Below, one piece after another: positions 17,352-25,736 of a stretch of 64,000 nt of DNA. The position numbers and the translations under genes are program-made. This stretch comes from Planctomycetota bacterium (GTDB taxonomy: Bacteria > Planctomycetota > Phycisphaerae > SM23-33): the NCBI GenBank assembly GCA_022705325.1, contig JAKJER010000035.1, positions 1-64,000 of the forward strand. Reading direction: 5' to 3'. Position 1 is the first letter of the stretch, and each line of letters opens with the position of its first letter. The notes beneath the pieces were generated by a model. The model made no database searches. It saw only the letters and a list, made by a program, of their open reading frames with translations, and was not told the origin of the DNA.

Positions 17352-18413
17352 ATGGCAAAAGGTCGCAGTTACGCATCTCTGGCCACACTCGTATTGGTGT
17401 CGTTTGCCTGCGGGACTCTGTGGTCGCAGGAGAAGAAGCCTCTTGCGGTCCCGCCGGCCGACGACGTTCAACAGCAGGCCGAGTCGCGCAAGGCGCTGAG
17501 CCTGGAGAGGGTCCCCTACAAGATCGTCTACGAGACGTGGCAGGAGGGCAACTGGGAACTGTTCCTGACCAATGCCGACGGCTCCAACCCGGTCAACCTT
17601 ACGCGGACGCCCGAGGCCAACGAACTCTACCCGCACGTCAGCCCGGACGCCACGAAGGTGTGTTTCTCGTGCGACGTGTTCGAGAAGGCCAAGCCTGTCC
17701 GCCGCGACGTGTACTGGATGAACCTGGACGGCAGCGGCAGGACGTTGGTGGCCAGGAATGCCCGCCAGGCCTGTTGGGGGCCGGACTCGGCCACCATCGC
17801 GTACCTGGGCGCAGAGTTCGAGAAGTTCACGTACACCGACTACGCGACCAAGGGCATCTTCTTCTTCGACACCAGGACCGGCAAGACCACCCAGCACCCC
17901 AACAAGAACCTGCACCATCTCTACAACCTCTGCTGGTCGCCCAATGGCAAGTGGTTCGTGGCCACCGTGCATGCGGGCATGGACTTCAAGCATGCGATCC
18001 TGGCCATCCAGGCCGACGGCCAGGGCGTGTACAACCTGAATATCCCCGGCTGCCGTCCGGACATCAGCCCCGACGGTAAACGGATCGCCTGGGGATCCAG
18101 CGATTTCGACCTGTGCGTGGCGGACCTGCACCTGGAGTTGCCTGCCCCGAAGGTCGCCAACACCCGCGTCGTCGCCCACAGCGAGAAGCCGCTGCACAAC
18201 TACCACGCGGACTTCTCGCCTGACGGCAAGTACCTCACGTTCTCCCAGGGGCCGACCCAGAAGAACCTGGGCGCAGCCCCCGAAATCGTGGGCATTCGTG
18301 CCAAGGGCTGGAACATCTGCGTGGCCGACGTGGAGAAGAAGAACTGCTTCGTCCGAATCACCACCGATGGGGCGTGCAACAAGGAACCGGACTGGGTGCC
18401 TGCCAGGAAATGA
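17352..18413 (+). CDS. PD40/TolB-like beta-propeller, secreted
   Basis: A 353-residue exported propeller. The ATG at 17352 follows AAGGAG, and the signal peptide ends near LWSQEKK. Repeated WD40-like PD40 blades are visible: HVSPDATKVCFSCD, CWSPNGKWFVATVH, DISPDGKRIAWGSSDFDLCV and DFSPDGKYLTFSQG. Such propellers usually act as periplasmic or surface protein-interaction platforms rather than enzymes. It is seven bases upstream of the SUMF1-HDAC gene and starts a tightly packed run to 28998. A second PD40 protein lies at 23118-23951. Confidence 0.85.
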   Translation: MAKGRSYASLATLVLVSFACGTLWSQEKKPLAVPPADDVQQQAESRKALSLERVPYKIVYETWQEGNWELFLTNADGSNPVNLTRTPEANELYPHVSPDATKVCFSCDVFEKAKPVRRDVYWMNLDGSGRTLVARNARQACWGPDSATIAYLGAEFEKFTYTDYATKGIFFFDTRTGKTTQHPNKNLHHLYNLCWSPNGKWFVATVHAGMDFKHAILAIQADGQGVYNLNIPGCRPDISPDGKRIAWGSSDFDLCVADLHLELPAPKVANTRVVAHSEKPLHNYHADFSPDGKYLTFSQGPTQKNLGAAPEIVGIRAKGWNICVADVEKKNCFVRITTDGACNKEPDWVPARK

Positions 18414-18420
18414 ACCCGTA

Positions 18421-20382
18421 ATGCTCAACTCCCCGCCCACCCGTGGCGATCGTCTGCTGCCCGCTCGCGGCTTCGCGGCGGCGTTGACGTGCGGCCTGTG
18501 CGTCCTTACGCTCGCGAGCTGCCGAAAGGACAATGCCGCGACGCCCCCACAGGGCCCGCTCCCCGTGATGAAGACCTTCAGCGGCGCGGAGATGGTGCTC
18601 GTGCCCGGCGGGTGGTTCCACATGGGCAGCCAGGATCGCAAGGCGGACGAGTCTCCCGCCCGCCGCGTGTGGGTCGATGCGTTCTGGATCGACCGCACGG
18701 AAGTCACGCAGGAGCAGTACGACAAAGTGCTCGAGGGCGACGTCTTCGCGGCCAAACCGTCTGCCTTCAAGGGTCCCCGCCGCCCCGTCGAGCAGGTCAC
18801 GTGGGCGAAGGCGGCCGTCTACTGCAATCGCCGTTCGCAGGCGGAGGGCCTCCAGCCCTGCTATGACGAAGAGGCCGAGCCGGTCACGTGCGACTTCACC
18901 GCCAACGGGTATCGCTTGCCAACCGAGGCGGAATGGGAGTACGCCTGTCGGGCAGGGTCCAGCGGGGACTATGGTTTCGGCTCGGAGGGCGGACGCCTCA
19001 AGGACCATGCGTGGTACGCGGACAACTCAGGCAAGTGCACGCACGACGTGGGCACGCGCCAGCCGAATGCCTGGGGCTTGTACGACATGCACGGGAACGT
19101 GGCCGAGTGGTGCAACGACGTGTACGACGCAGCGTCCTACAAGGCAGGCCCCGACCGCAACCCGCGAGGGCCCCGCGACGGAGAGAAGCGCGTGCTGCGC
19201 GGCGGGGCGTGGAACTTCAAGGCCGAGTCCTGCCGAAGCGGCGCGAGGGCGGCGGAGAACCCGGGGTTCCAGGATGCGTGCTTCTCCCGGGATGCGATCG
19301 GGTTCCGTTGCGTGAGAGCGAACGTGGGAGACTCACGTGCGGAGACTAGGACAGGGGCAATGACTCAAACGAAGGCAGCCGCGAAGGCCGCGCCTGTCGC
19401 GACGCCGGCGCCGCCGGCCACCCAGCCTGCGAAGAAGCGGACCGGCTTCGTGTATGACCCCGCCTACCTGGAGCACAAGACCGGGCCGCGGCATCCCGAG
19501 CGCCCGGAGAGGCTGACGGCGATTGTCAAGCATCTGGCCCGGCGCGGGTTGATGGGCAAGCTGGAGGCGATCAAGGCGTCGCCCGCAGAGCTGGCGCGGA
19601 TCACGGCCGTCCACAGCGAGGCGTACGTGCGGCGGGTGCAGACGACCTGCCGCGACGCCCCGGCAACCCTGGATTCGGGCGACACGCCCGTGTGCGCCCG
19701 CTCCTGCGAGATCGCGCTGCTGGCGGCGGGGGGCGTGTTGTCGGCCTGCGACGCGGTCGTCGAGGGCCGGGTGTCCAGCGCGTTCTGCGCGATCCGACCG
19801 CCGGGGCACCACGCCCGGCGCGACAGGGCGATGGGCTTCTGCATCTTCAACAACGTCGCGGTGGCCGCCCGCTACGTTCAGCAGAAACACAAACTCCAGC
19901 GGGTGCTCATCGTCGACTGGGACGTCCACCACGGCAACGGCACGCAGGAACTGTTTCATGAGGACCCGTCCATCCTGCACTTCGACGTTCACCAACACCC
20001 GTTCTATCCCGGAACAGGCCAGGCCGATGACACCGGCTCGGGCAAGGGCGTCGGCTCGAAGATCAACGTGCCCCTGCCCTCCGGGTCGACCGACGACGAC
20101 TATCTCCGCGCGTTCGAGCAGAAGCTCGTGCCCGCGGCCATGAAGTTCAAGCCGCAGTTCGTGCTGATCTCGGCCGGGTTCGACGCCCACTGCGACGACA
20201 CGCTGGGCGGGATGAAGCTGACGGCGGAGGGGTTCGGCAAGATGACGGCGATCGTCCGCCGGATCGCCGACGCATGTTGCGACGGACGGATCGTGTCGGT
20301 GCTGGAAGGCGGATACGCCCTGGAAGGACTGTCGGAGTCGGTCGAAGCCCACGTGCGGGCACTATTGGCAACCCAAGACTGA
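18421..20382 (+). CDS. Lipoprotein fusion: SUMF1/FGE-like domain plus histone-deacetylase-type amidohydrolase
   Basis: A 653-residue fusion with no internal stop. A lipoprotein signal has its lipobox at LASC (Cys34). Residues of about 52-300 are a SUMF1/formylglycine-generating-enzyme-like domain (YRLPTEAEWEYACRAG, GLYDMHGNVAEW, C-terminal GFRCVRA). Only the Cys equivalent to the second catalytic cysteine of true FGE is present (Cys271); the first position is Phe266, so formylglycine synthesis is unlikely. After an Ala/Pro/Lys linker (about 305-340), residues 341-653 are a class II HDAC/acetylpolyamine amidohydrolase-like domain. It has RPPGHHA (His463, His464), zinc ligands Asp501, His503 and Asp588, and Tyr632 in EGGY. 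An in-frame ATG at 19360 could give the HDAC part separately. Confidence 0.85.
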   Translation: MLNSPPTRGDRLLPARGFAAALTCGLCVLTLASCRKDNAATPPQGPLPVMKTFSGAEMVLVPGGWFHMGSQDRKADESPARRVWVDAFWIDRTEVTQEQYDKVLEGDVFAAKPSAFKGPRRPVEQVTWAKAAVYCNRRSQAEGLQPCYDEEAEPVTCDFTANGYRLPTEAEWEYACRAGSSGDYGFGSEGGRLKDHAWYADNSGKCTHDVGTRQPNAWGLYDMHGNVAEWCNDVYDAASYKAGPDRNPRGPRDGEKRVLRGGAWNFKAESCRSGARAAENPGFQDACFSRDAIGFRCVRANVGDSRAETRTGAMTQTKAAAKAAPVATPAPPATQPAKKRTGFVYDPAYLEHKTGPRHPERPERLTAIVKHLARRGLMGKLEAIKASPAELARITAVHSEAYVRRVQTTCRDAPATLDSGDTPVCARSCEIALLAAGGVLSACDAVVEGRVSSAFCAIRPPGHHARRDRAMGFCIFNNVAVAARYVQQKHKLQRVLIVDWDVHHGNGTQELFHEDPSILHFDVHQHPFYPGTGQADDTGSGKGVGSKINVPLPSGSTDDDYLRAFEQKLVPAAMKFKPQFVLISAGFDAHCDDTLGGMKLTAEGFGKMTAIVRRIADACCDGRIVSVLEGGYALEGLSESVEAHVRALLATQD

Positions 20383-20396
20383 GTGTTCATTCTTCC

Positions 20397-21857
20397 ATGC
20401 TCTTTCATACATGGGCATTCGTCGCCTTCTTCCTGATCGTGTACGCGGGCTTTCGGCTGCTCCGCGGCACGCGAGCGGAGATGCCCTGGCTGCTGGGGGC
20501 CAGCTACCTCTTCTACGGGGCGTGGAACCCGCTCTACCTGGTGCTGATCCTGTACACGACGAGCGTCGACTACTACGCCGTCACGCGCATGGCCCGCTCG
20601 CGCCGGCGGGGCATGTGGCTGGCCTTCAGCGTCGTCAACAGCCTGCTCGTGCTGGGGTTCTTCAAGTACCGCCACTTCGCCGCCGAGAACATCAACCTCC
20701 TGCTCGACTGGGCGGGCGTGCCGCTGGCCGTGCCGGTGGTGAATGAATTACTGCCCTGGCTCACCGCGGACATCAACTCGTCGCTGGCGGCCATGGGCCT
20801 GCACTACACCGTGCCCGGCCTGGGCGACCTGCCGGTGGGGATCTCCTTCTTCACCTTCCAATCGATGAGCTACACCATCGATTTCTACCGCGGTCATTGC
20901 GACCGGGAACCCAGCTTCATCCGCTACGCCACGTTCGTGTCGTTCTTTCCGCAGTTGGTGGCCGGGCCCATCGAACGTTCGACCAACCTGTTGCGCCAGC
21001 TCGGCCAGGTCCAGCCGATCACCCGCACCGACGTCGCCGACGGCCTGAGCCTGTTCCTGGTGGGCCTGTTCAAGAAGGTTGCCCTGGCCGACTACCTGGC
21101 ACAGTACGTGGACAAGGTGTACGCCGTGCCGGGCAACTGGCACGCCCCGGCCCTGGTGCTGGCGACGTTCGCGTTTTCGTGGCAGATCTACTTCGACTTC
21201 TCGGGCTACACCGACATGGCGCGCGGGCTGGGACGGATGATGGGGTTCCGGTTGATGCTGAACTTCAACAACCCTTACCTGGCCGACAGCCTGGGCGACT
21301 TCTGGCGCCGCTGGCACATCAGCCTGTCCACGTGGTTTCGCGACTACGTGTACATTCCGATGGGCGGAAGCCGCAGGAGCACGTGGGCGATCTACCGCAA
21401 CATGGTCCTGACGATGGTGATTTCCGGGCTCTGGCACGGTGCGGAGTGGGGGTTCGTGATCTGGGGCCTGCTTCACGCGGCCGGGCGGGCGGCGACCCGC
21501 AAGCTGGAGCAGACGAGTCTATACCGCGATCGCGTGCCGCGACCGCTCAAGCAGGCGCTGGTGTTCGCGTTCGTGACGTTCGCGTGGATCTTCTTCCGGG
21601 CCCGCTCGTGGTCCAAGGCGTGGACGATCATCGAACGGATCTTCACCAGCGGCTGGGGCGATCCGCAATTTCCGATCCTGGCGATGGCGATGATCCTGGC
21701 GATATGGGCGTACCAGCACGCGTACGAATCCCGTTGGGGCCGGGGCATCCTGGAACTGGCGGCGGTGCGGGTGGCGGCGGCGATAGCGATGGCGGTCTAC
21801 CTGGCGACGTTCATCGCGCCGGGCGCCGCTCAGGCATTCATCTATTTCCAGTTTTAG
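20397..21857 (+). CDS. MBOAT-family O-acyltransferase (AlgI-like)
   Basis: A 486-residue polytopic inner-membrane acyltransferase with about ten hydrophobic segments. It passes acyl groups (usually acetyl) across the membrane to an extracytoplasmic polysaccharide. The family motif WRRWHISLSTWFRDYVYIPMGG carries His307, and the invariant catalytic His347 lies in SGLWHGAEWG. The VGISFFTFQSMSYTIDFYRG block is also typical. It begins 14 bases after the HDAC fusion and is followed 16 bases later by an SGNH protein, the usual MBOAT partner. By analogy with AlgI/AlgJ or PatA/PatB the pair probably O-acylates an exported glycan; the glycan is unknown. Confidence 0.92.
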   Translation: MLFHTWAFVAFFLIVYAGFRLLRGTRAEMPWLLGASYLFYGAWNPLYLVLILYTTSVDYYAVTRMARSRRRGMWLAFSVVNSLLVLGFFKYRHFAAENINLLLDWAGVPLAVPVVNELLPWLTADINSSLAAMGLHYTVPGLGDLPVGISFFTFQSMSYTIDFYRGHCDREPSFIRYATFVSFFPQLVAGPIERSTNLLRQLGQVQPITRTDVADGLSLFLVGLFKKVALADYLAQYVDKVYAVPGNWHAPALVLATFAFSWQIYFDFSGYTDMARGLGRMMGFRLMLNFNNPYLADSLGDFWRRWHISLSTWFRDYVYIPMGGSRRSTWAIYRNMVLTMVISGLWHGAEWGFVIWGLLHAAGRAATRKLEQTSLYRDRVPRPLKQALVFAFVTFAWIFFRARSWSKAWTIIERIFTSGWGDPQFPILAMAMILAIWAYQHAYESRWGRGILELAAVRVAAAIAMAVYLATFIAPGAAQAFIYFQF

Positions 21858-21873
21858 GCGAGAGAGAGTCCCA

Positions 21874-23085
21874 GTGGACAACAAGGACCATCACGGGCAG
21901 GAGCAGACTGGCCGCCGCGCTGTGCGCGGGGCGGCTGGGGCTGATCCGACGATGAGCCTGCCGGGGCTGGACGTACGCTTCGGCTCCAATGTGGTGCGGT
22001 TGAGCGCGTGGCAGTGGCTCGTGACGGCCTTGTTGCTGGTGTTGGTGATGAGCCTGGTCCCGTCGATCTGGGAACGGATCGAGCCCCTGGAGGACGGAGC
22101 GGACTTCCGCATACCGTATGAACTGAGCTATGACTACTGGCTCTATCAGCGGCATTGCCGGCGCTCGGCCGGGCGAGGCGATGTGCTGGTGGTCGGCGAT
22201 TCGGTGATCTGGGGACCGTACGTAACCCGGCAGGAGACGCTCCCGCACTATCTTGCCGCCGCGACGGGCGGGTGCCGGCGGTTTGCCAATCTGGGCCTGG
22301 ACGGCGCCCACCCGGCCGCTTTGGCTGGACTTGTCAACTCCTACGGCGCCGACATCGCCGGCTGCGACGTGATCCTCCACTGCAACCTGCTGTGGATATC
22401 CTCGCCGGAACACGACCTGCGGAAGGCCCGGCCTGCCGGCTTCAATCATCCCGCCCTGGTGGCCCAGTTCTATCCCGACATCCCGGCCTATGACGAAACG
22501 CTCTCGCGCCGGATCGGCAACGTGCTGGACCGCAACGTCACCTTCTTTGCCTGGGCCAACCACATGCGGGCCAGTCGACTGGGCGGGCACGATCTGCCGA
22601 CGTGGTCGCTGGACCACCCGTACGACAACCCCGGCCTGGCGCTGCGGCCGACGGCCGACGTTGAGGCGGACAAGCGACACCATCCGCCCCTGCCTTGGAG
22701 CGATCCGTCTCGCGGGATCCGCAGGCAAGCGTACGATTGGACGGATCTGGAGCAGTCCCTCCAGTGGCGGTTCTTCCAGGCAACTGTGGCTGCTCTGAAG
22801 GAACGCGGCAACCGCGTGGTTGTCGTGGTCGGCCCGTTCAACGAGCACATGATGGAAGCCGAAAGCCTGGCCGTCTACCGTCGCCTGCGCGATCAGGCGG
22901 CGGCGCGTCTCCGTCAACAGGGAGTCGCCTGCTGTGTCCCGCCGGTCCTGCCCAGCGAGTTGTACGGCGATGCCAGCCATCCGCTGGCCCGGGGATACCG
23001 GCAACTGGCGGAGTGGTTGGTCCGGCAGAAGGAGATTGCGGACCTGCCTGCCGGCAGGCAGGTTGCGGATTCGGTTGGACGTTGA
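21874..23085 (+). CDS. Membrane-anchored SGNH/AlgJ-like acyl-transfer partner
   Basis: A 403-residue protein with one N-terminal transmembrane helix (about residues 46-65) and a periplasmic SGNH-like domain. Block I is VVGDSVIWG with Ser110, and a catalytic Asp/His pair is plausible in GDASHPLARGY near the C-terminus. It follows the MBOAT gene by 16 bases and probably completes acyl transfer to the polysaccharide, as AlgJ/AlgX or PatB do. The start is a GTG at 21874; the ATG at 21952 is an alternative. The last 14 residues (DLPAGRQVADSVGR) are encoded by a palindromic repeat and following sequence, so the C-terminus may be a repeat-derived extension. Confidence 0.8.
   Translation: MDNKDHHGQEQTGRRAVRGAAGADPTMSLPGLDVRFGSNVVRLSAWQWLVTALLLVLVMSLVPSIWERIEPLEDGADFRIPYELSYDYWLYQRHCRRSAGRGDVLVVGDSVIWGPYVTRQETLPHYLAAATGGCRRFANLGLDGAHPAALAGLVNSYGADIAGCDVILHCNLLWISSPEHDLRKARPAGFNHPALVAQFYPDIPAYDETLSRRIGNVLDRNVTFFAWANHMRASRLGGHDLPTWSLDHPYDNPGLALRPTADVEADKRHHPPLPWSDPSRGIRRQAYDWTDLEQSLQWRFFQATVAALKERGNRVVVVVGPFNEHMMEAESLAVYRRLRDQAAARLRQQGVACCVPPVLPSELYGDASHPLARGYRQLAEWLVRQKEIADLPAGRQVADSVGR
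23043..23062. repeat. Perfect 20-bp palindrome inside a coding 3' end
   Basis: CCTGCCTGCCGGCAGGCAGG is self-complementary over all 20 bases and encodes DLPAGRQ within the tail of the SGNH gene. Related copies lie at 4033-4050 and 8844-8880. Confidence 0.75.
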
Positions 23086-23117
23086 ATGTTGCGATTAGGA
23101 CTGGTAGGTTGACGCCA

Positions 23118-23951
23118 ATGACCATCAGGCTTATCTGCCTTTGCTGTTTTCTGTCCACTATCCACTATCCACTATCCACTGTTGCTGCGGGCACGATCGT
23201 TTTCTGCAGCAACCGCACGGGAGCCTGGCGGATCTGGACGGCCCAGCCCGACGGGTCAGCCTGTCGCCAGTTGACCAGGGGCGAGGGCGACTTCCTCGAG
23301 GTCGATCCCGTCTTCAGCCCGGACGGCAAGAGCATCCTCCTCACCTCGACTCGCGGCGGAAAAGCCGGGTTGTGGCGCGTGCGGGCCGACGGCACGGGGG
23401 CCGAGCGCATCTGCGACGGCGACCAGGGCGAATGGTCGCCCGACGGCAGGCGGATCGTCTTTCGACGCGGCGAGGCGCTGCTGGTTCGTGACCTGGCCGA
23501 CGGGACGGAAAAGCGACTCACGCCGGAGGGCTTCGCGCACTGCTCCGCCCCGGCCTGGAGCCACGACGGCAAGACCATCGCCTTCGCCTGCCGCTGGGAT
23601 GCCGGCAACGCCCTGTACACGGTCCCGGCCGACGGCGGCAAGCCGACGAAGGTCTACGACGAGCAGGGCGCGTGCGAACCGCACTGGTCGCCGGACGACG
23701 CGCTGCTGGTCTACGAGACCGAGGTGCACCTGTGCACGATCACGCCCGACGGCAAGAAGAACCGCCTGCTGACGACGTTTGGCGGAGTGCAGCGGTACGG
23801 GCGGTTCAGCCCCGACGGCAAGAGCGTGATCTTCTGCCAGGGCGCCAGCGAGCGCGGCCCGTGGGAGTTGTACGTCATTCCGGCCCGCGGGGGCAGGCCC
23901 CGGCGGCTGACCGAGGACGGATCGGACATGTACCCGGACTGGAAGCCGTGA
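23118..23951 (+). CDS. Secreted PD40/TolB-like beta-propeller (second copy)
   Basis: A 277-residue exported propeller with PD40 blades: VFSPDGKSILLTSTRGGKAGLW, EWSPDGRRIVFRRG, AWSHDGKTIAFACRW, HWSPDDALLVYETE and RFSPDGKSVIFCQG. It is shorter than the propeller at 17352 but of the same kind. Part of its signal peptide (STIHYPLST) is encoded by the four-unit heptanucleotide array at 23154-23181, so the repeat supplies real coding sequence. Its stop codon overlaps the GTG start of the next gene (GTGA), which indicates translational coupling. Confidence 0.85.
   Translation: MTIRLICLCCFLSTIHYPLSTVAAGTIVFCSNRTGAWRIWTAQPDGSACRQLTRGEGDFLEVDPVFSPDGKSILLTSTRGGKAGLWRVRADGTGAERICDGDQGEWSPDGRRIVFRRGEALLVRDLADGTEKRLTPEGFAHCSAPAWSHDGKTIAFACRWDAGNALYTVPADGGKPTKVYDEQGACEPHWSPDDALLVYETEVHLCTITPDGKKNRLLTTFGGVQRYGRFSPDGKSVIFCQGASERGPWELYVIPARGGRPRRLTEDGSDMYPDWKP
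23154..23181. repeat. Heptanucleotide array TCCACTA, four units, in a signal-peptide region
   Basis: Three perfect TCCACTA units (23154-23174) and one TCCACTG. Because 7 is not a multiple of 3 the array reads through all frames, giving STIHYPLST. Gain or loss of a single unit would shift the frame. Confidence 0.85.
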
Positions 23952-25651
23952 CGAAATTGCCGATTGCCGATTGCCGATTGTCGATTGACGAGGCGAAGGC
24001 CGCTTGCTCCGCCCCAGGGCCGGCCGCCGCGCTTGCGATCGCACTGCTTGTCTCCGCGTTGCTGCCCCTCCGTGCCGAAGCCCAGGGGGCCTCCGACGAT
24101 CCCTCCGTCGTCCTGTACGACACCGGCATGGCGTCGCAGCGGCCCATCGCCTCGCAGGCACTGGCCGAGAAGACCGGCTGGAAGGCCATCCCCGAGGACA
24201 AGCTCGACCATAAGTTCGCGGGCGACGCGGTGATGATGAACGACCGCCTGGCCGTGGCGTTCTGCGCCAAGGGCGGCGCCGTGAACGTGTACGCTCACAC
24301 CGCGCGCGGCTGGGCCATCCGCGCGAGCTTCGCCTCCTCACCGGCCCGCGCCGCCGCGCAGGCTTCCCCGCCCCAGCCTGCGCCGAGCCGCCTGCGCGTC
24401 GTCGAGAACAACCCCGGCGCTGTCGAGGTGGAGGCTGGCTGGACGGGCCGGCCCGGCAGCGCATTCTCTCGCCTGACTACCGGGCAGCCTTATCTGGAAG
24501 TCCGCGGCGGGAAGGACAACCAGGTCCTCGAGATCATGGCCAGTATGCAATGGCTGGTCGTGCCCGACTTCTTCGGCGACGATCTGGCCCTGTCCGACAC
24601 GGACCTGGCGGCACTCCGCACGCCCGTCCCGGCCGAGCGGATGCTCTTGCTCCTGGGAGGCTCGGGCGAAGTCATGATCCAGGCGCTGTGGCCCTCTCTT
24701 GCGCAGCGCGTGGAACCGCTTCAGTTCGGGGATCAGCCCGTCGGCCTCCGCGTCGACTGTGGCAAGGATCAGCGGGTATATCTAGCCTTGTTCGAGGGGG
24801 CCGGTCTGTGGCGACAACAGGGCGCCCCGGGCGGGGCCGCGGCGGGCGATTGGAAGCCTTCTTTCCCCGCCAAGTGGCGATCCAGCATCGTGGGCCCGGA
24901 GGCGCTGTGCGAGTCATCCTGGCTGGGGCGGACGCCTGCGGCCTCGCCTTCCGATCCCCGCCGCCCGTGTCTGGTCTATCCCCTCGACCGCGAGGCGAGC
25001 ACGCCGCTGACGACGTTCACGCCCATCGACATCATGCGTGCGACGCTGGGGTTCGGGCCGTGCAAGTCCCTGCTGGACACGGAAGGGTTCGGCTCTGCCG
25101 AGGAGGCCACGCCCGACCAGGTCATGAACTACCTGGAGGCGCAGGCGAGGCTTAAGAAGCCGAATGTCCAGGAAGTGCGGACGAGACTGGCAGCGATGAC
25201 CGGGCAGGTGCGAGGCGCACAGAAACGAATCGACGTTTACGCCGCGCTCGCCCACGACGCTCGGGCCCTGCCGGCCGGCGAACTCCCCGACAAGGTGCCC
25301 CCGCTGCTGGACTACATGGGCCGGTCGCTCAGGGCTTGTCCCGCCTCGCTGTGCGATGAGTGTGAGGACCTGGCCCGCGTGCTGGGCGAGACGATCGGTT
25401 CGGCGGACCCGCAGGCCAGGCTGGCTGAGCCGGTCCAGGCGGTGCGACGGATCGGACTGGCCCAGAATCGCAGCCTCGCTCAGTGCCGCATGACGGTGCG
25501 GAGACTGCGGTTGCTGTGTGAGCCCGAACCGGGCCATCCCGATACGGTCAGCAAGACCGAAGCCGCGAAGAAGCTCCTGGCGATACTCGGAACGGTCCAG
25601 GCTCCGGCGGCGGCGACGTCGCAGACGGGTGTTAGGCCCGCGAATGAATAG
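23948..25651 (+). CDS. Secreted protein of unknown family (paralogue A)
   Basis: A 567-residue protein whose GTG start overlaps the preceding stop codon. The first residues (KLPIADCRLSID) are encoded by a five-unit heptamer array, followed by a hydrophobic signal segment (ALAIALLVSALLPLRAEAQG). No known domain is recognised. It is clearly paralogous to residues of about 190-770 of the next protein. Shared landmarks are VVLYDT, ALAEKTGW, VPDFFGDDL, a VYPLDR block followed by FTPIDIMRATLGFGPCKSLLDTEG, and a helical C-terminus. The beta-rich middle followed by a helical tail resembles a carbohydrate-active or scaffold protein, but function cannot be assigned. Confidence 0.75.
   Translation: MTKLPIADCRLSIDEAKAACSAPGPAAALAIALLVSALLPLRAEAQGASDDPSVVLYDTGMASQRPIASQALAEKTGWKAIPEDKLDHKFAGDAVMMNDRLAVAFCAKGGAVNVYAHTARGWAIRASFASSPARAAAQASPPQPAPSRLRVVENNPGAVEVEAGWTGRPGSAFSRLTTGQPYLEVRGGKDNQVLEIMASMQWLVVPDFFGDDLALSDTDLAALRTPVPAERMLLLLGGSGEVMIQALWPSLAQRVEPLQFGDQPVGLRVDCGKDQRVYLALFEGAGLWRQQGAPGGAAAGDWKPSFPAKWRSSIVGPEALCESSWLGRTPAASPSDPRRPCLVYPLDREASTPLTTFTPIDIMRATLGFGPCKSLLDTEGFGSAEEATPDQVMNYLEAQARLKKPNVQEVRTRLAAMTGQVRGAQKRIDVYAALAHDARALPAGELPDKVPPLLDYMGRSLRACPASLCDECEDLARVLGETIGSADPQARLAEPVQAVRRIGLAQNRSLAQCRMTVRRLRLLCEPEPGHPDTVSKTEAAKKLLAILGTVQAPAAATSQTGVRPANE
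23956..23990. repeat. Heptanucleotide array ATTGCCG, five units, at a gene start
   Basis: Units ATTGCCG x3, ATTGTCG and ATTGACG span 35 bases immediately after the GTG start codon of paralogue A. It encodes KLPIADCRLSID together with the flanking bases. It is related to the three-unit array at 1824-1844 in inverted orientation. Confidence 0.85.
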
Positions 25652-25736
25652 CGTTCCTACATGAGTCGAGGACGGACCCGCGGCCGGGCGCCGAGCAGGT
25701 GGACCGTCAAGAACGACGACGGCAAAGGAGATGAGT

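Noticed and set aside
19360..19365. Separate start for an independent HDAC gene
   Set aside because: Possible, but no stop codon separates it from the SUMF1 frame and the upstream AGGGGC is a weak ribosome site, so one fusion gene is the simpler reading.
23154..23990. CRISPR-like array
   Set aside because: Units are 7 bases with no spacers, and the sequence is in coding frame.
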